A stretch of DNA of 64,000 nucleotides from Pinus tabuliformis (lineage: Eukaryota; Streptophyta; Pinopsida; Pinales; Pinaceae), in the NCBI GenBank assembly GCA_031772625.1, contig CM062818.1, forward strand, positions 1,680,942,167 to 1,681,006,166. The letters run 5' to 3'. The notes below the pieces were generated by a model. That model worked only from the letters and a program-made list of their open reading frames with translations. It was not told where the DNA came from and did not search any database. This document shows, piece after piece, positions 33,601 through 45,073 of this stretch (position 1 is its first letter; every line of letters begins with the position of its first letter). Position numbers and translations under genes: made by a program.

Positions 33601-35218
33601 CATATCTTTCTTCAGCTCAAATCTTCAGGGTGCCGAATTAAATTACTCCGATGTAGAAAAGCAAGCCTTTGCTATATTTAAAGCGGTCAAACATTATAGA
33701 CCCTTCCTTTTGAAAACCCATACAAAAGTAATAGTTCCTTTCCCGGCAGTTAGGCAACTATTAATCCAAAAAGAGCTGGGTGAAAAAAGGGCAAATTGGG
33801 TCACAGCTCTTCAAGAATATGACTTAGAAATTAGGCCAGCAAAGATTGTTAGGGGCCAAGGTTTTTGCAGGATATTGGCAAGAGCATCCAACATTCCAGA
33901 ATCAAGCGATACAGATCAAACTCAAGAAATTAATCAGATAAGTGTTACTGATTCTGGATCTCAATACGCAGATTTAATCTTTTATTTAAAGAATGGTTAT
34001 ACACCTCCGAATTTGTCTTACAAAAACAAAAGGGCCATTAGGTTAAAAGCGAAGAATTTTACAATCATTGATGACGTGCTTTTTAGGCAGAATTATGATT
34101 CTATCTTGTTAAGATGCCTTGAGAAACCTGAAGCCCAAAAGGTTTTGCAGGAACTACATGATGGACCAGCAGGAGGACATTTCGAAGCTGACACAACAGC
34201 TCACAAAATTATTCATGCTGGTTACTATTGGCCTACTCTGTTTAAAGATGCTCATGAGTATGTAAGGAAATGTCTCAATTGTCAAACTGCTAGCGGAAGA
34301 CAACATAAATCAGCTTTCCCTCTGCAACCAATCAACATTGAACAACCATTTGAGCAATGGGGATTGGACATCATTGGGGAGATTACTCCACCATCTTCCA
34401 AACAGCATAAGTATATCCTTACTGCTACCGATTATTTTACAAAGTGGGTTGAGGAAATCCCTTTAAAGACAGCAAATTCTGAAGCAATCATCGAATTCAT
34501 AGACCAATTCATTATTACCAGGTTTGGTGTCCCAAATGCTCTTGTTTTTTATAATGCTTCCTATTTCTCAGGCAATGCTATGTTTGATTTTGCCATTAAA
34601 AGAGGATTTAAGTTAAAATATTCTGCTAATTATTATCCCCAAGGTAATGGTTTAGCGGAGTCTACTAATAAGAATCTGATTAAAATCATCAAGCGAACTA
34701 TCGAACAAAATCAGATAAATTGGCACAAATCCTTAGTGTTTGCATTATGGGTTGATAGGATAACACAGAAAGCTTCTATCGGAACTTCTCCATTTAATCT
34801 TGTATATGGAAAAGAAGCAATCCTACCCACAAATCTTGTTCTTCCTTCTTTAGCCCTAGTGCAGTTTATTGAGGAAACTCCTTCCTCTTCTATTCAGTTT
34901 AGACATGACCAGATTCTAAAATTAGAGGAGGAAAGAGAAAAAGCCAAGGTTATCCATGCCAAACATCAGCAAGTCATCAAAGCAACTTTTGATTCAGTCT
35001 CGTCCGGTTCAAAACAATTCCAAGTCGGTGATTTAGTTCTGAAATGGGACAAAGCCCATGAGGACAAGGGTAAACACTCCAAGTTCCAGAAGTTGTGGCT
35101 TGGACCATTTCAGATCTCTGAAAAGATAGGCCATTCAACCTTTATATTGCAAGATTTATCAGGTTTGAGAGATTCTCTCCCTGTTAATGGCCTTATCTTG
35201 AAGAAATTCTTTAACTGA
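30658..35218 (+). pseudogene. pol: Pro-pol region of element G with two RNase H domains (inactive)
   Basis: In order: linker; protease with LIDSGAS (about 31178); archaeal/plant-type RNase H at about 31745-32115 with YFDGS, NNTAEYEAL, FGDSE and a final SAADLL, all four acidic positions kept; RT with CIDFRNLN and YLDD (about 33088); native RNase H at about 33520-33720, where the usual TDAS Asp is Ile (TIASD); integrase with HDGPAGGH, CLNC and WGLDIIG, but Tyr replacing the second catalytic Asp (FYNASYF near 34550); and the Glu in GLAEST. Breaks: TGA at 30655, a one-base loss near 31296 in GTGGGAAATT that shifts frame, and TAG at 33341-33343. The element cannot make a working integrase. Confidence 0.9.
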
Positions 35219-36292
35219 GGAGGTAACCCCTTCTCCTTTCATTTCAGTACGATTTTATAGTTTGTAGGATTTTTAGGAAATAAGGTTGTGAGATTTCTCC
35301 CATTGACCTTTTGCTGTGTTTGAAAAGTTGTCCCACAGAACTAGTATGAACATTTGCTTTTAAATAATAGAACTTTTAACCAAAAAGGATAATTTCTAGG
35401 AAATTAGATATCTTTGTATTCTGAAATCACAATTCAAGTTTTGTCAACTCCTCCCAAAGCATAGAAATATTGTAAATCATTTTCTGTTTTTAAATTGGTC
35501 TCCAAAGGTTATCCATACTAAGATAGAAGCTAATCCAATTTCAGCACCTTCAACTCTTGACCTGTCATCCATTCGTTCTTAAGGCGAAGATTGTTCACCC
35601 CATTCACTAAAGTTTATGATTACTCAGAGTGTAATTCTAAAATATAAGATATTAAAGATAAGAGGTCTTATTACAAGCCTGCTTACCATGTTCATAGAGA
35701 AATAGTTTATCTGACATTACCAATACTGCAAACCAAAACAGGGTAATGGCTTGAAACTACAAGACAAGGGGTCTCATCATGAGCCAGCTTGTTCAGTTAG
35801 ACTATTATCAGTGAGTGGCATTGTCAATAGCTGGCCACAAAGCCAGGACAATGGCTTTTTATCTTATCAACAACAGAAAAGGAAATGAAATACAAAATAT
35901 GAAAAAATATTTTGAATTCATTCTGTTAATCACACTCTTAATTGGATGGGACAATGGACAATCACATGGTTAAAAGGTATCCCTGTCGAAACTATAGATG
36001 TTTGCTGGCAGCAGAGGCTCTACCTATGACAGATGAGTTTACTATAAAGGCTGATTTGGAAAGGTATTCTATTTTATCATTATAAACCAATAAAGGCCTA
36101 TTTTAAAAGCCTAGAATGTTTTCATTTTCTTAAAAAAGAGGAAGTCAACAAAATAGTTTCATTTTTCTCAGAATACATAGAAATCTAGTTATATTAGAAT
36201 TTTCCCCATTGATTGAAACTTTATTTTTTTGAAAAAGCTTAAATGTTTCTACTTTTGAAAGAGATAACAGGTTCCTCCAGCGAATTGCCAAT
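35219..36292 (+). other. 3' untranslated region of element G
   Basis: AT-rich, no reading frame. No clear polypurine tract directly adjoins the 3' LTR; the nearest purine-rich run is about 36256-36271. Confidence 0.7.
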
Positions 36293-39200
36293 TGTTGTGC
36301 TCTACAACAACCCCCCATTTCATATCATCTTTATTTATAAATATTAACGTATGAAATGGGTCCCTTCAAAGTTTAATTGGTATCAATACTTTTATTGTTC
36401 AAAAGAGGTCCGATAATCAAATGAATTCATTTCATAAAACCCTTTTTGAAAAAACCCTTTATGAAATAAGGCAAATCTTTGTCATTGCGATAAATCGATC
36501 GCAAGATCGCATATCGCAATGACATAAGAAATATAAATAAGTGGCACATTGATTACCCCCGATGCGATATCGCAATCGGCGATCGGCAACACTTCATACA
36601 CATCTTAAAAACGCACATAACATAAGCTCCGACGCGACGCGATATCGGCGATCGGCTATCGGCGATACTCCGTATGCGGTCAAAGCATCTTAAGTCATTT
36701 ACTCCGATCCGATGCAATTGCGCAATCGGCAGTCGGCAACATCCCATGCACATTAATAAGGCGCCCAGGTCTTACCCCCGATGCGATGCGATATCGGCGA
36801 TCGGGGAATCGGCAATTCACTCTAAATGCACCTTGTTATATTTCTTCGCACTAATCCGATGCGATATCGCTATCGGCGATCGGAATTTCAAAAGGCATAG
36901 CTTGAAAATCCAAAGTATTATTGATATCCGATCGATAGAGCGCGGACTTCGAAAAAGCCGTTAAATGGAGGGATAAGGTGATGTATTCATATTTAAAGTT
37001 TTGCCCCTTCGATTAACGATCACCTGCGCTCAACCGCCAAAATATCCATTGCACGCTTAAGGGAATCATTCAGCCGGATAACGGTGTAATAAGCATTTAA
37101 GGAGTAGCAGGTCTTAAACGGTCATTTAATATATCTGTAATATCTTCTCATTGATTGGATCCGCAGCCATTTTTGAGAGTTAATCTCTCAGCACGCTTCG
37201 ATTGATATATCTCTCCCACCATAAGTCCTCATTATTATATTTCTATGTTATGGTTTTTCTTGCCTTTGTGCAGAATTCATCTTCCAACAGAAGCATGAGC
37301 ATGATGGGAAAGAAATCTAAAAAGACCACGGGTTCTGCTGCTACATCAGTTGCAGGACAAACTGCCGCAGATAAAAAGAAGGGCTTAATATCAGATACTA
37401 CATGCACGGGTCTTACCAGAGCTACATGGCAAGGCACGTATAATTTGATTGAAGCCGAACATTCAGAAAAGACAGTGACGGAAGCTACTGCGGATCCTAC
37501 TCACAAGTCTGATTGCACTCTCAAAGATTTAGCCGACTCTTTCCTTCACAGGATAGTGGCCAGAGAACAGATTCTCCCCTACACAGACGTCGTGCGATGG
37601 GCAATTGAGGAAATTCCAATCCTCGACAGAACTTTTAACACCAGAGATGGGAGGATTTTCGGATCATTCAAGCCAGAGCATCTAAGGCAAATGTATCATT
37701 TGCCTAAGCCAGAGAAAGTGTATAACAAGACGTTCCTGGAGAAATTTGCAAGTGATAATGAAGTCGAATCCGAACCCATCCGGGATTGGAGACAGAATCC
37801 AGCCAAACACAAGCACGAGTCTTCCGGTAAGTACTCAGTCTATTCTTTGGCTTCTCCCTATTGTTATGCGGGGATAATGATGTGTAGGCTATGGGGATTA
37901 CATGACTCTGCTAACTTTACCATAGAGATGGTTCCCCTAATGGAAGCAGCAGTAAACAACATAATTATGGATTGGGCCACTATTCTCTCTGATAAGCTAG
38001 CCGTAGTTGTTCGTGATTTTAGAACTAATTCTGTTGTCACTGAAAGGAAAATTCCCCCGTTTTATTACAGTGCATATATTTTAGATACATTATGTTTCAA
38101 TTCTGAGTTTCCCATCCTCAGTTGGAGGTGGACTGCCCAAGACCCCTCACCCATTCATATTTACCACCAGAAATTGTGGAAATCTTCTTACAAGCACCAT
38201 TTGTACCAAATCTGCAATGGCTTTATGGTTCCCATTCATTATTCTATTTTTGATAAGCCCATTCCCAGAATCTCCTATCTAGATTCCTTTGATTTACCGG
38301 CGGTAGCGAGTTGGTTTGGAGAAGAGAGATTTACCTACATTAGGGTTTTCGGCAGCCAAGCCAATCCGCATGTTCTCCCTCTGTATATTCCAGATAAACT
38401 GCTAGCAAGAGAAATCTCCTATCAAATTATGGCAGAGAGTACTACACAGACTCTCAAGAAAGAAAAGAAGAGGGGCAGGCCCTCTTTTCCCTTGAGAATT
38501 GGTGTCTATACTCTGCATGATCTCAAACATGCAGAAAAGGAAGCCACAAAGATTCAGTCCTTAGCCTTGGCCACTATCCCAAATACGCTATATGATCCAA
38601 AGAAAAATGCCTATACTGCATTGGAACAGGCCAAATTAACAAAATTTGAACATCAAGAAGATTGGTTTGACGACCTATTCGTTTCAGTCAAAACAATAGG
38701 TCAAGCTAAAGAACTTGCTCGATTGAAATATAATGATGAAGGGTTAACTGAGTTCAATAAACTTAGAGAGCAGAGGTTGCAAACTCTGCCTCTAGATTTA
38801 CTGGAAACAACCCCAGCGACGTCTTCAAGCGAGCCTGGTCGGCAACAGTCAAGCCAGCCTCCTGTTATAACAAAAGATCAGAAGAAGCAATAGGAGGAAA
38901 GGCAAAAGAGGCAGCGGGCAGAAAGGCAGAGAAAAGAATAAGCAAAAAAACAACAGAAAGCATAAATGGAACAAGAAGAGAAAAAGAAGAAAGAGGTAGA
39001 GGAACAGCAGAAGAGGGAACAAGAGGAGAAACAGAAAAAAGAACTGGCAGATAGGCAGAAAAGGGAACAAGAGGAAAAACAGAGGGAAGAGCAAGAGGAA
39101 AAGAAGAGGAAAGAGCAGGAAAAAGAGCGGAGCGAGTCCCAAGCCGAGAAGCAGAAACAAACCACCGATGTCAATGTGGACACTACCATAGATCCCAAAC

Positions 39201-41517
39201 CATTTCAAGAATGGCAGCAATTTCATTCCATCATCAGTGGATTGGAATGTTCAAAAGATGGGGACACTTCCAAGACAAATGATACGCAGGACATCACTTC
39301 TCCTCAGGTTCTAAGCGGAACCAGCGGCCCACCCATTTCTAAGGATGTTGAGGTAATTCCTAAAGACCCTTCCGATCAAATTGTTCTCCAAGTGGAAGAT
39401 ATTCCTCCCTTGGATGTTTTCTACAGCCCAAGGCATAGAGCAGTTGTAAAGCGATCAAGGAAAAGACGAAGGATTGATCAACCTTCTATCTTTCCAGAGC
39501 AAACAGTCATGGGTAATGTAGTATGGAAGGAGGAATTGGACCCCTCCGATGACCTAACAAAGCTGTCACAGTATGCAGGTGCATATTCTGCAGCGACTAT
39601 TGATAAGGCATCAGAGGTAAGTCTTCTACTGAAGACTAAGGACCAAGAAATTTTTGCACTACAGGCAGAATTGACCGAGACAAAGCAGAAGGCAGCACAA
39701 GCAGAGGAGCAGTTGCTGGTACAACAGCAAATGAATGATCAATTAACCCAGCAATTGCAGGAAGAAAGGCAGAGGATCGACCAAAGCGCGATCCAGAAAC
39801 AAAAAGAATTATCGGAGGCATTGACACAGTTGAGGATAGCAAATGAGCTGATGATGAAAACAAAGGACGAGCAAACAGCTCAATTATCATCACGGCTCGA
39901 AGTCATAAAGGGCACCCAAAAAGTGGAGGATTTCAAAGCAGAGGCATCGCAAATAAATAGTGCGTTAATATCACAGATTAGGCTCCTATGTAATCAACTC
40001 ACTGAGGCAGAACCATTATGCGAGCTAACTACATCAGTATGTCAGCAGGTAGAGAAGGCCAGGAATGAGTTAGACCAAGCTGAAGAAACCATAATCGGAT
40101 ATCTTGATTGGCAAGATTCTGATGTGGGAAAAGCAGCGAATTTGCCTAGAATCCAAGAAACATACAAGGACATACTCTTTACAGAATGGCACACTCAAGT
40201 GATGAAAGCAGAAAGGGTGGCTTCAAGATGTAAATTAACTGCCAACAATATGATTGATCTGATCAACAACACCCTCTACTTGGCAAACATGATCTCCCAG
40301 TGTACACCTGGAAGCATAACAACAGCAAATATGATCGAGCAAACAAGTTATCCTGACTTAGAGGAGAAGGGGAGATTAATCACTGGGGTTAACACTTTGA
40401 CTTTCGATGCATATTGGCTCTTTCTGATCAAGCCACACACACAAAGGCCTGCCCTAAAATGTTTAACTGATGCACTCGGGTGTATAATTCCCGATATTCA
40501 AGATGCCACATACGCTGCTCAGCTCAGTTCGCGCCTCAACAAACCACCTGAAGTAGAGCCAATGCTAGCGATAAGTCAGCTCAGGTTTAAAGGCAAAGAG
40601 CCTACCTAATGAATCATTGCCTCCGATTGCCAGATCACTCCAGGAAATAGGATCAATATTTATTGATGCCAATTATGTAGGATTTATGTTTATTAGATAT
40701 TTAGATTAGCTTAGTATTTATAGACCCTTTCATTGTTTTGGAAAGGGTCGTAAAAATTTTGTAATAGACTTAAAGACTGAAGTTTGCACTACTGTGCTTC
40801 AGCCTATATTCTTTTACGAAACTCGACCAATCGTTCTTAATTTGACAAGGAAGTTTCTTTATGCAAATTGCACACTACTGTCTTTTGTTGGGGATGTTTT
40901 CTGAGTCAAAGGAAGAACTGCGACATAGCGATTGATATCTGGGAGTGCTAAGCAGCTTATATGGTACTTTTATCTGCGTCTGTATTCATTCCTTTTATAT
41001 GGATTGTTGTGTAATTATTCTTCCTATTGTTGAATACATGTATGTGCTGTAACAGCAAATCTCTATCTCATTCCACTATTGGATGTTTTGTGATATGCCT
41101 TTTCCTTTAATCATGCATGTAACAATGATATAAATGATAAAGTGTGGTAATTTCGCTGTTATCGCTTTGCGTAACTATTTATGCACAGCAGTCTTGAATG
41201 ATTTAATATCTATGTTTTAGAGATGGAGTCATCTATATGCCTGTCTTAAAGCACAGATCATCAAACGCTACGCTTTAGAAATCAATAAGTCCCCGGGATA
41301 GATTATAGTTATTATATTTTGCTGATAGTTTTAGTCATTCGCTTATCGCCAGCATATTCTATAAGTCATTCATCCATCCCGTTTACCTATAATTTTTGGG
41401 AAACTGGTCCCATTATCCCCAGTCGGAGCCACTATTCCAAACGGAAAAGGAGCTGTATTAAGGTCCGGACCGGGTGGTTTCCCCAATGTTGTTGCAGCGA
41501 TTTTCGAGGCCTGAACA
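36293..41517 (+). repeat. 3' LTR of element G
   Basis: Same content and order as 23962-29180, with scattered substitutions and one 6-nt in-frame insertion near 39135. It ends GAACA instead of CAACA, then continues into the duplicated A LTR sequence. Confidence 0.93.
37250..40609 (+). pseudogene. LTR-resident accessory ORF of element G, 3' LTR copy (three stops)
   Basis: Colinear with 24919-28272 and highly similar. Three in-frame nonsense codons lie within 75 bp: TAG 38891, TAA 38939 and TAA 38963. Each corresponds to a CAG or CAA glutamine codon in the 5' LTR copy, that is, a C-to-T change on the coding strand. The frame is otherwise kept, including a 6-nt insertion that preserves it. Because the two LTRs were identical at insertion, the stops arose afterwards in this copy. 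Confidence 0.88.
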
Positions 41518-42172
41518 TTGTTGGAGCTGCTATGGGGGCGAAGAACCAGAGTGTGAGGTAGTAAAAGCAGCAGAGGCTGTAGAGGCTACAGAAGCAGCGG
41601 AGGTTATAGAGGCAGCAGCAGCAGAAAAGGCTATTGGAGACTATGCGTGGGCAGTGTGCAGAGCTGTGAAGACTCATCCATAAGAAGACATGGTTGTCAT
41701 TGATACTGTAGTTTGGAGACTACAGTGAAGCTGTAAATAGACAGAACTCAGCAGAGAAGAGTTCTGAGAGCAGAAGGATTGGAGTCCTTGGGGCTGGAGC
41801 CTTAAAAGTGAGAAGGATGGGAGTCCTTGAGGCTGGTGCCTCAAAAGTGAGATTGGATTGGAGTCCTTGGGGTTAGTGCCTCAAAAGCAGGAAGGATTGA
41901 AGTCCTTGGGAGTTGGTGCTCTTAAGTCCAAGATTGGTGTCTTGGGAAAATAGAGTTGGTGCTTTGGAGGTTGGAGCCTCACCAAAGTCCAAGTTGGAGC
42001 TTGGCAACCGGTTGTGACCATCTATATATTGTATTTATTTTACTGCATAGTTATATTAATAAAAGCATTTATTCTTGCTGTTCATATTGTGTTCTGAATA
42101 TATATGTTTTAACTGGTCAACCAATAGTGGGAAAAATAAATACTAATTCACCCCCCCTTAGTATTTCCAACA
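41518..42172 (+). repeat. 5' LTR of element A, part 2 (includes right copy of the 284-bp duplication)
   Basis: 41518-41801 repeats 23678-23961; 41802-42172 completes the LTR to TTTCCAACA. It matches the end of the 3' LTR (to 47899), including the GGAGTCCTTGGGG-type repeats. Confidence 0.88.
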
Positions 42173-42174
42173 AT

Positions 42175-42186
42175 TGGTATCAGAGC
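42175..42186 (+). other. Primer-binding site of element A (tRNA-iMet type)
   Basis: TGGTATCAGAGC, the standard initiator-Met primer site of copia elements, 2 bp after the LTR end. Confidence 0.92.
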
Positions 42187-42239
42187 CAGGTTCCTTCATT
42201 CAAAGCTTAACAGCTTGAAGGTTGACTCTCAGAACACAA

Positions 42240-43961
42240 ATGGCGAGATCAAGGAAGAAAGTCTCCAATCCTCCTAAGGATGTGTCTCCCTCTACTACTA
42301 AAATAGAAGACAATGAATTTGAGGAGGCTCCAAGGCTCAATGGGAACTTTAATATATGGGAAGTAAGAATGAGGAATTTCTTACAGACTCAAGGCTATGA
42401 GATCTGGAAATCTGTGATTGATGATAGCAGTATGGATGAAAAATCCAAGGAGTACAATGCAAAAGCAGTAAAGGCAATCTTGAATGGGCTACCTGATTCT
42501 GTAAAGAACAATCTAGGAAAATGTTCATTAGCAAAGGGTATATGGGACAAACTTCATGACCTTCACTCAAAAGGAGCATTGACCATGAACATCAATCAAG
42601 AAGATAATGGAAATCTATAAGGAAATCCAAAACCCATCATAGAAGCCGAAAATAAGAATGATGACATCAAGACTGTAGCAGACCAAAAAGATGAAGAGAA
42701 TGAAAAAGACTTCGTAGAAGAACTCCTTGCTCAAATTATGACTGTCATGGAAGAGAATAATAATTTGAAAAAAGAAAATGAGGCACTTAAGAAGATAGCT
42801 CCAGTTGGTGACCAAGATCAAACAAGGAAGAAAGTTGATCTCATCAAGCTTCAAGTACAAGAAAGGGATGAAGAGCTTTCCAAGCTTAAGAAGGAATATC
42901 ATAAAGCAAAGAAGCAGGAAGATATCTTGTCAATTCAACTTGAACAAAGGCACAAGAGTGTGAACAAACTTGAAGAAGAGATCGGTCAGTACAAGGTAGA
43001 GGTCTCCTCCCTTAAGTCTCAATTACAAGAAGCCAGGAAACAGGCACAAGGAGCTGAGAAGAGAATGGAGAGCAGTCAAGCAAAGAATGAAGAAATCTTA
43101 AAAATGAAGTCAGATATCATCTCCCTTAAAATAGTAGCAGCTGAAGCTACTCGTAGCAAGGAAGAAACTGAGGAACAACTTGCAAATAAGAATAATGAGT
43201 GTGAAAGATTGGAAGAAGAGACTGTTCTCCTCAGGAAAAGGGTTGAAGGGATGAACAAAATCATGAAGAGCTCTCAGGCCTTGGATGACATGCTCAGCTA
43301 TCACAGATGTCCATTTGATAAATCAGGTCTCGGATATGTAGGTGAATCCTCAAACAAGAATGAAAATGCTTCAAACAAAAGAGATGTGAAGAAGCTAGAA
43401 AGAAATAGTGATGCTCCCAGTTCCAGCAAAGGCAAGGAGAAAAATCAAGGCTACAATAGAACAAATCCTGCTCCAAGAAGAAATATAGATGATGACAAAG
43501 ATGCGAGAGGCAATGGTTATCATCAAAGGATCTCAAGGCAACAAGGCTTCAGAAGTACACCAAAGAAACCTCCATCTCCCAGGTACCAAAGTTCATTTTT
43601 TGGTTATTGTTATTCCTGTTCAAACTTTGGTCATATGGCAAAAGACTGTAAAGAATATCATAAAGATAGATGTTGTGGTCCCCAACCATCTCATAGAGAT
43701 AGATGTTATAGCCTCCGACAACCTCCAAGAAACAATTTTGCAAGAGGAAACCATGAATTCTTATTCATGTACAATGTAGAATGTCTCAAGTGTCATAACA
43801 TTGGTCATATGACACGAGATTGTAACTTAAAATGGGCTCTTACACAAGCTAGAACCATGCAAAAGAAGAAAGTTACACAAGTATGGAGAAGGAAGGAAAT
43901 ACAATCCGAAAGTCCCTTGAGTTCTTCAGCCAACATCATGTATCATTGGCCTAAATTCTGA
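42240..43961 (+). pseudogene. gag: Gag of element A with long coiled coil and two zinc knuckles (one stop)
   Basis: Starts at ATG 42240 (MARSRKK). The copia gag domain (NGNFNIWEVRMRNFLQTQGYE, 20 residues shown in part by its core NFNIWEVRMRNFL) runs to about 42600. A TAA at 42618-42620 interrupts the frame, which then continues open to 43961. Downstream is a coiled coil of about 200 residues (about 42740-43290), the plant copia gag signature FDKSGLGY near 43312, and two CCHC knuckles CYSCSNFGHMAKDC (about 43608) and CLKCHNIGHMTRDC (about 43787). There is no protease or pol after it. It would form particles and bind RNA; replication would need enzymes from another element. Confidence 0.85.
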
Positions 43962-44886
43962 AAATCTAAGCATTTTATAAGAAGACTTTGCCAAGAGGAG
44001 ATGATGGATACAGTTAGGGGGAGCCTATCATGTTTCAGAAGCACTCCATTGAATCATATGATCCTGTAACCATTCTTTGGACTGTTGTTAAAGAAATAGG
44101 GCAAACATACATGGTGTTGTTATCACAGAGGTTTATGTCTTAACTCAGGAATTTAATGTGAGAACAGATAAATTCTGGACACTAATAGAGGCAGTCTTCA
44201 AACAAACAGATACATTTGGAATGGAGGTTGAAGTAAGAGCATCTAGCAGCATATAACAAATTGAAGCATTGTAAAAGGATGCAGATCAGCAATTGGATTT
44301 AAAAGGCAGTCACAGATTGGATATTTGAATCTGCAGAGATATGTACAAGAACGCAAGGAAAATATGGCTCACAGGAAGGAGAATGTTGTGCAGTCAAGCA
44401 TAACTGAAGCTGATACAGATCACTTAAGGAATATAGCAACAACAAGGCACAACCCCTCACATTTTTTTTTTCCAAATGCAATGATGATTGAATACTAGAT
44501 GGCAGTAACTTAAGGGGAAGCACAAAGACACAAATAAACTCAGATCTGAAGAAAGACAATCTCAGGAGCAGTTTCTATCTTGATTCGAACTCTGAAGGTC
44601 TCTCAATTCTGCCTATGGAGACATCAATATGGATTGAGCATGAAAGCCTGGACTTGGACACCTGTGTATGGCCATTTGCAATCTGAATGAAAGCATTAAA
44701 GTAGAGCATCGTGAAGCATTGTTGAAGCCATGATAAAGCAGTTCTGAGACATGAAGATGATAAAGCATCAATCCTTCTATCTTGAAGAAGAAGAGCACTA
44801 TGACAGGGGGAGTCACAGACCCATGAAGATCTACCATTCATGAAGAACAGAAGCAGTTTGATAGGGGGAGTCCCAGAGCACTCCTT
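43962..44886 (+). other. 3' internal region of element A, no pol
   Basis: No reading frame resembling protease, integrase or RT. Three purine tracts of the form A(C/T)AGGGGGAG or TTAGGGGGAG occur at 44014-44023, 44803-44812 and 44861-44870; the last is positioned as the polypurine tract, 16 bp before the recognisable LTR start. Confidence 0.75.
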
Positions 44887-44998
44887 TGCCATTGATGTCA
44901 ATATGGCAATACTCTAGATACTAGAGGATGACATGAAGCCAAGGGGATGCAGAGCAAATTCATGAAGAGACAGGAGCAAAGGCCATCAGGATATCCGA

Positions 44999-45073
<75 letters not shown>

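Larger units (their letters stand above)
23962..41517 (+). mobile_element. Ty3/gypsy element G with 5.2-kb ORF-bearing LTRs
   Basis: LTRs 23962-29180 (5219 bp) and 36293-41517 (5225 bp) begin TGTTGTGCTCTAC and end CAACA (GAACA in the right copy). Their length difference equals one 6-nt indel. The primer site at 29185 is followed 11 nt later by gag, then protease, a first RNase H, RT, a second RNase H and integrase. The order and the degenerate native RNase H resemble the Tat group of Ty3/gypsy. It sits in the 5' LTR of element A, but is flanked by a 284-bp duplication rather than a 5-bp target-site repeat. Pol is inactivated. Confidence 0.92.
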
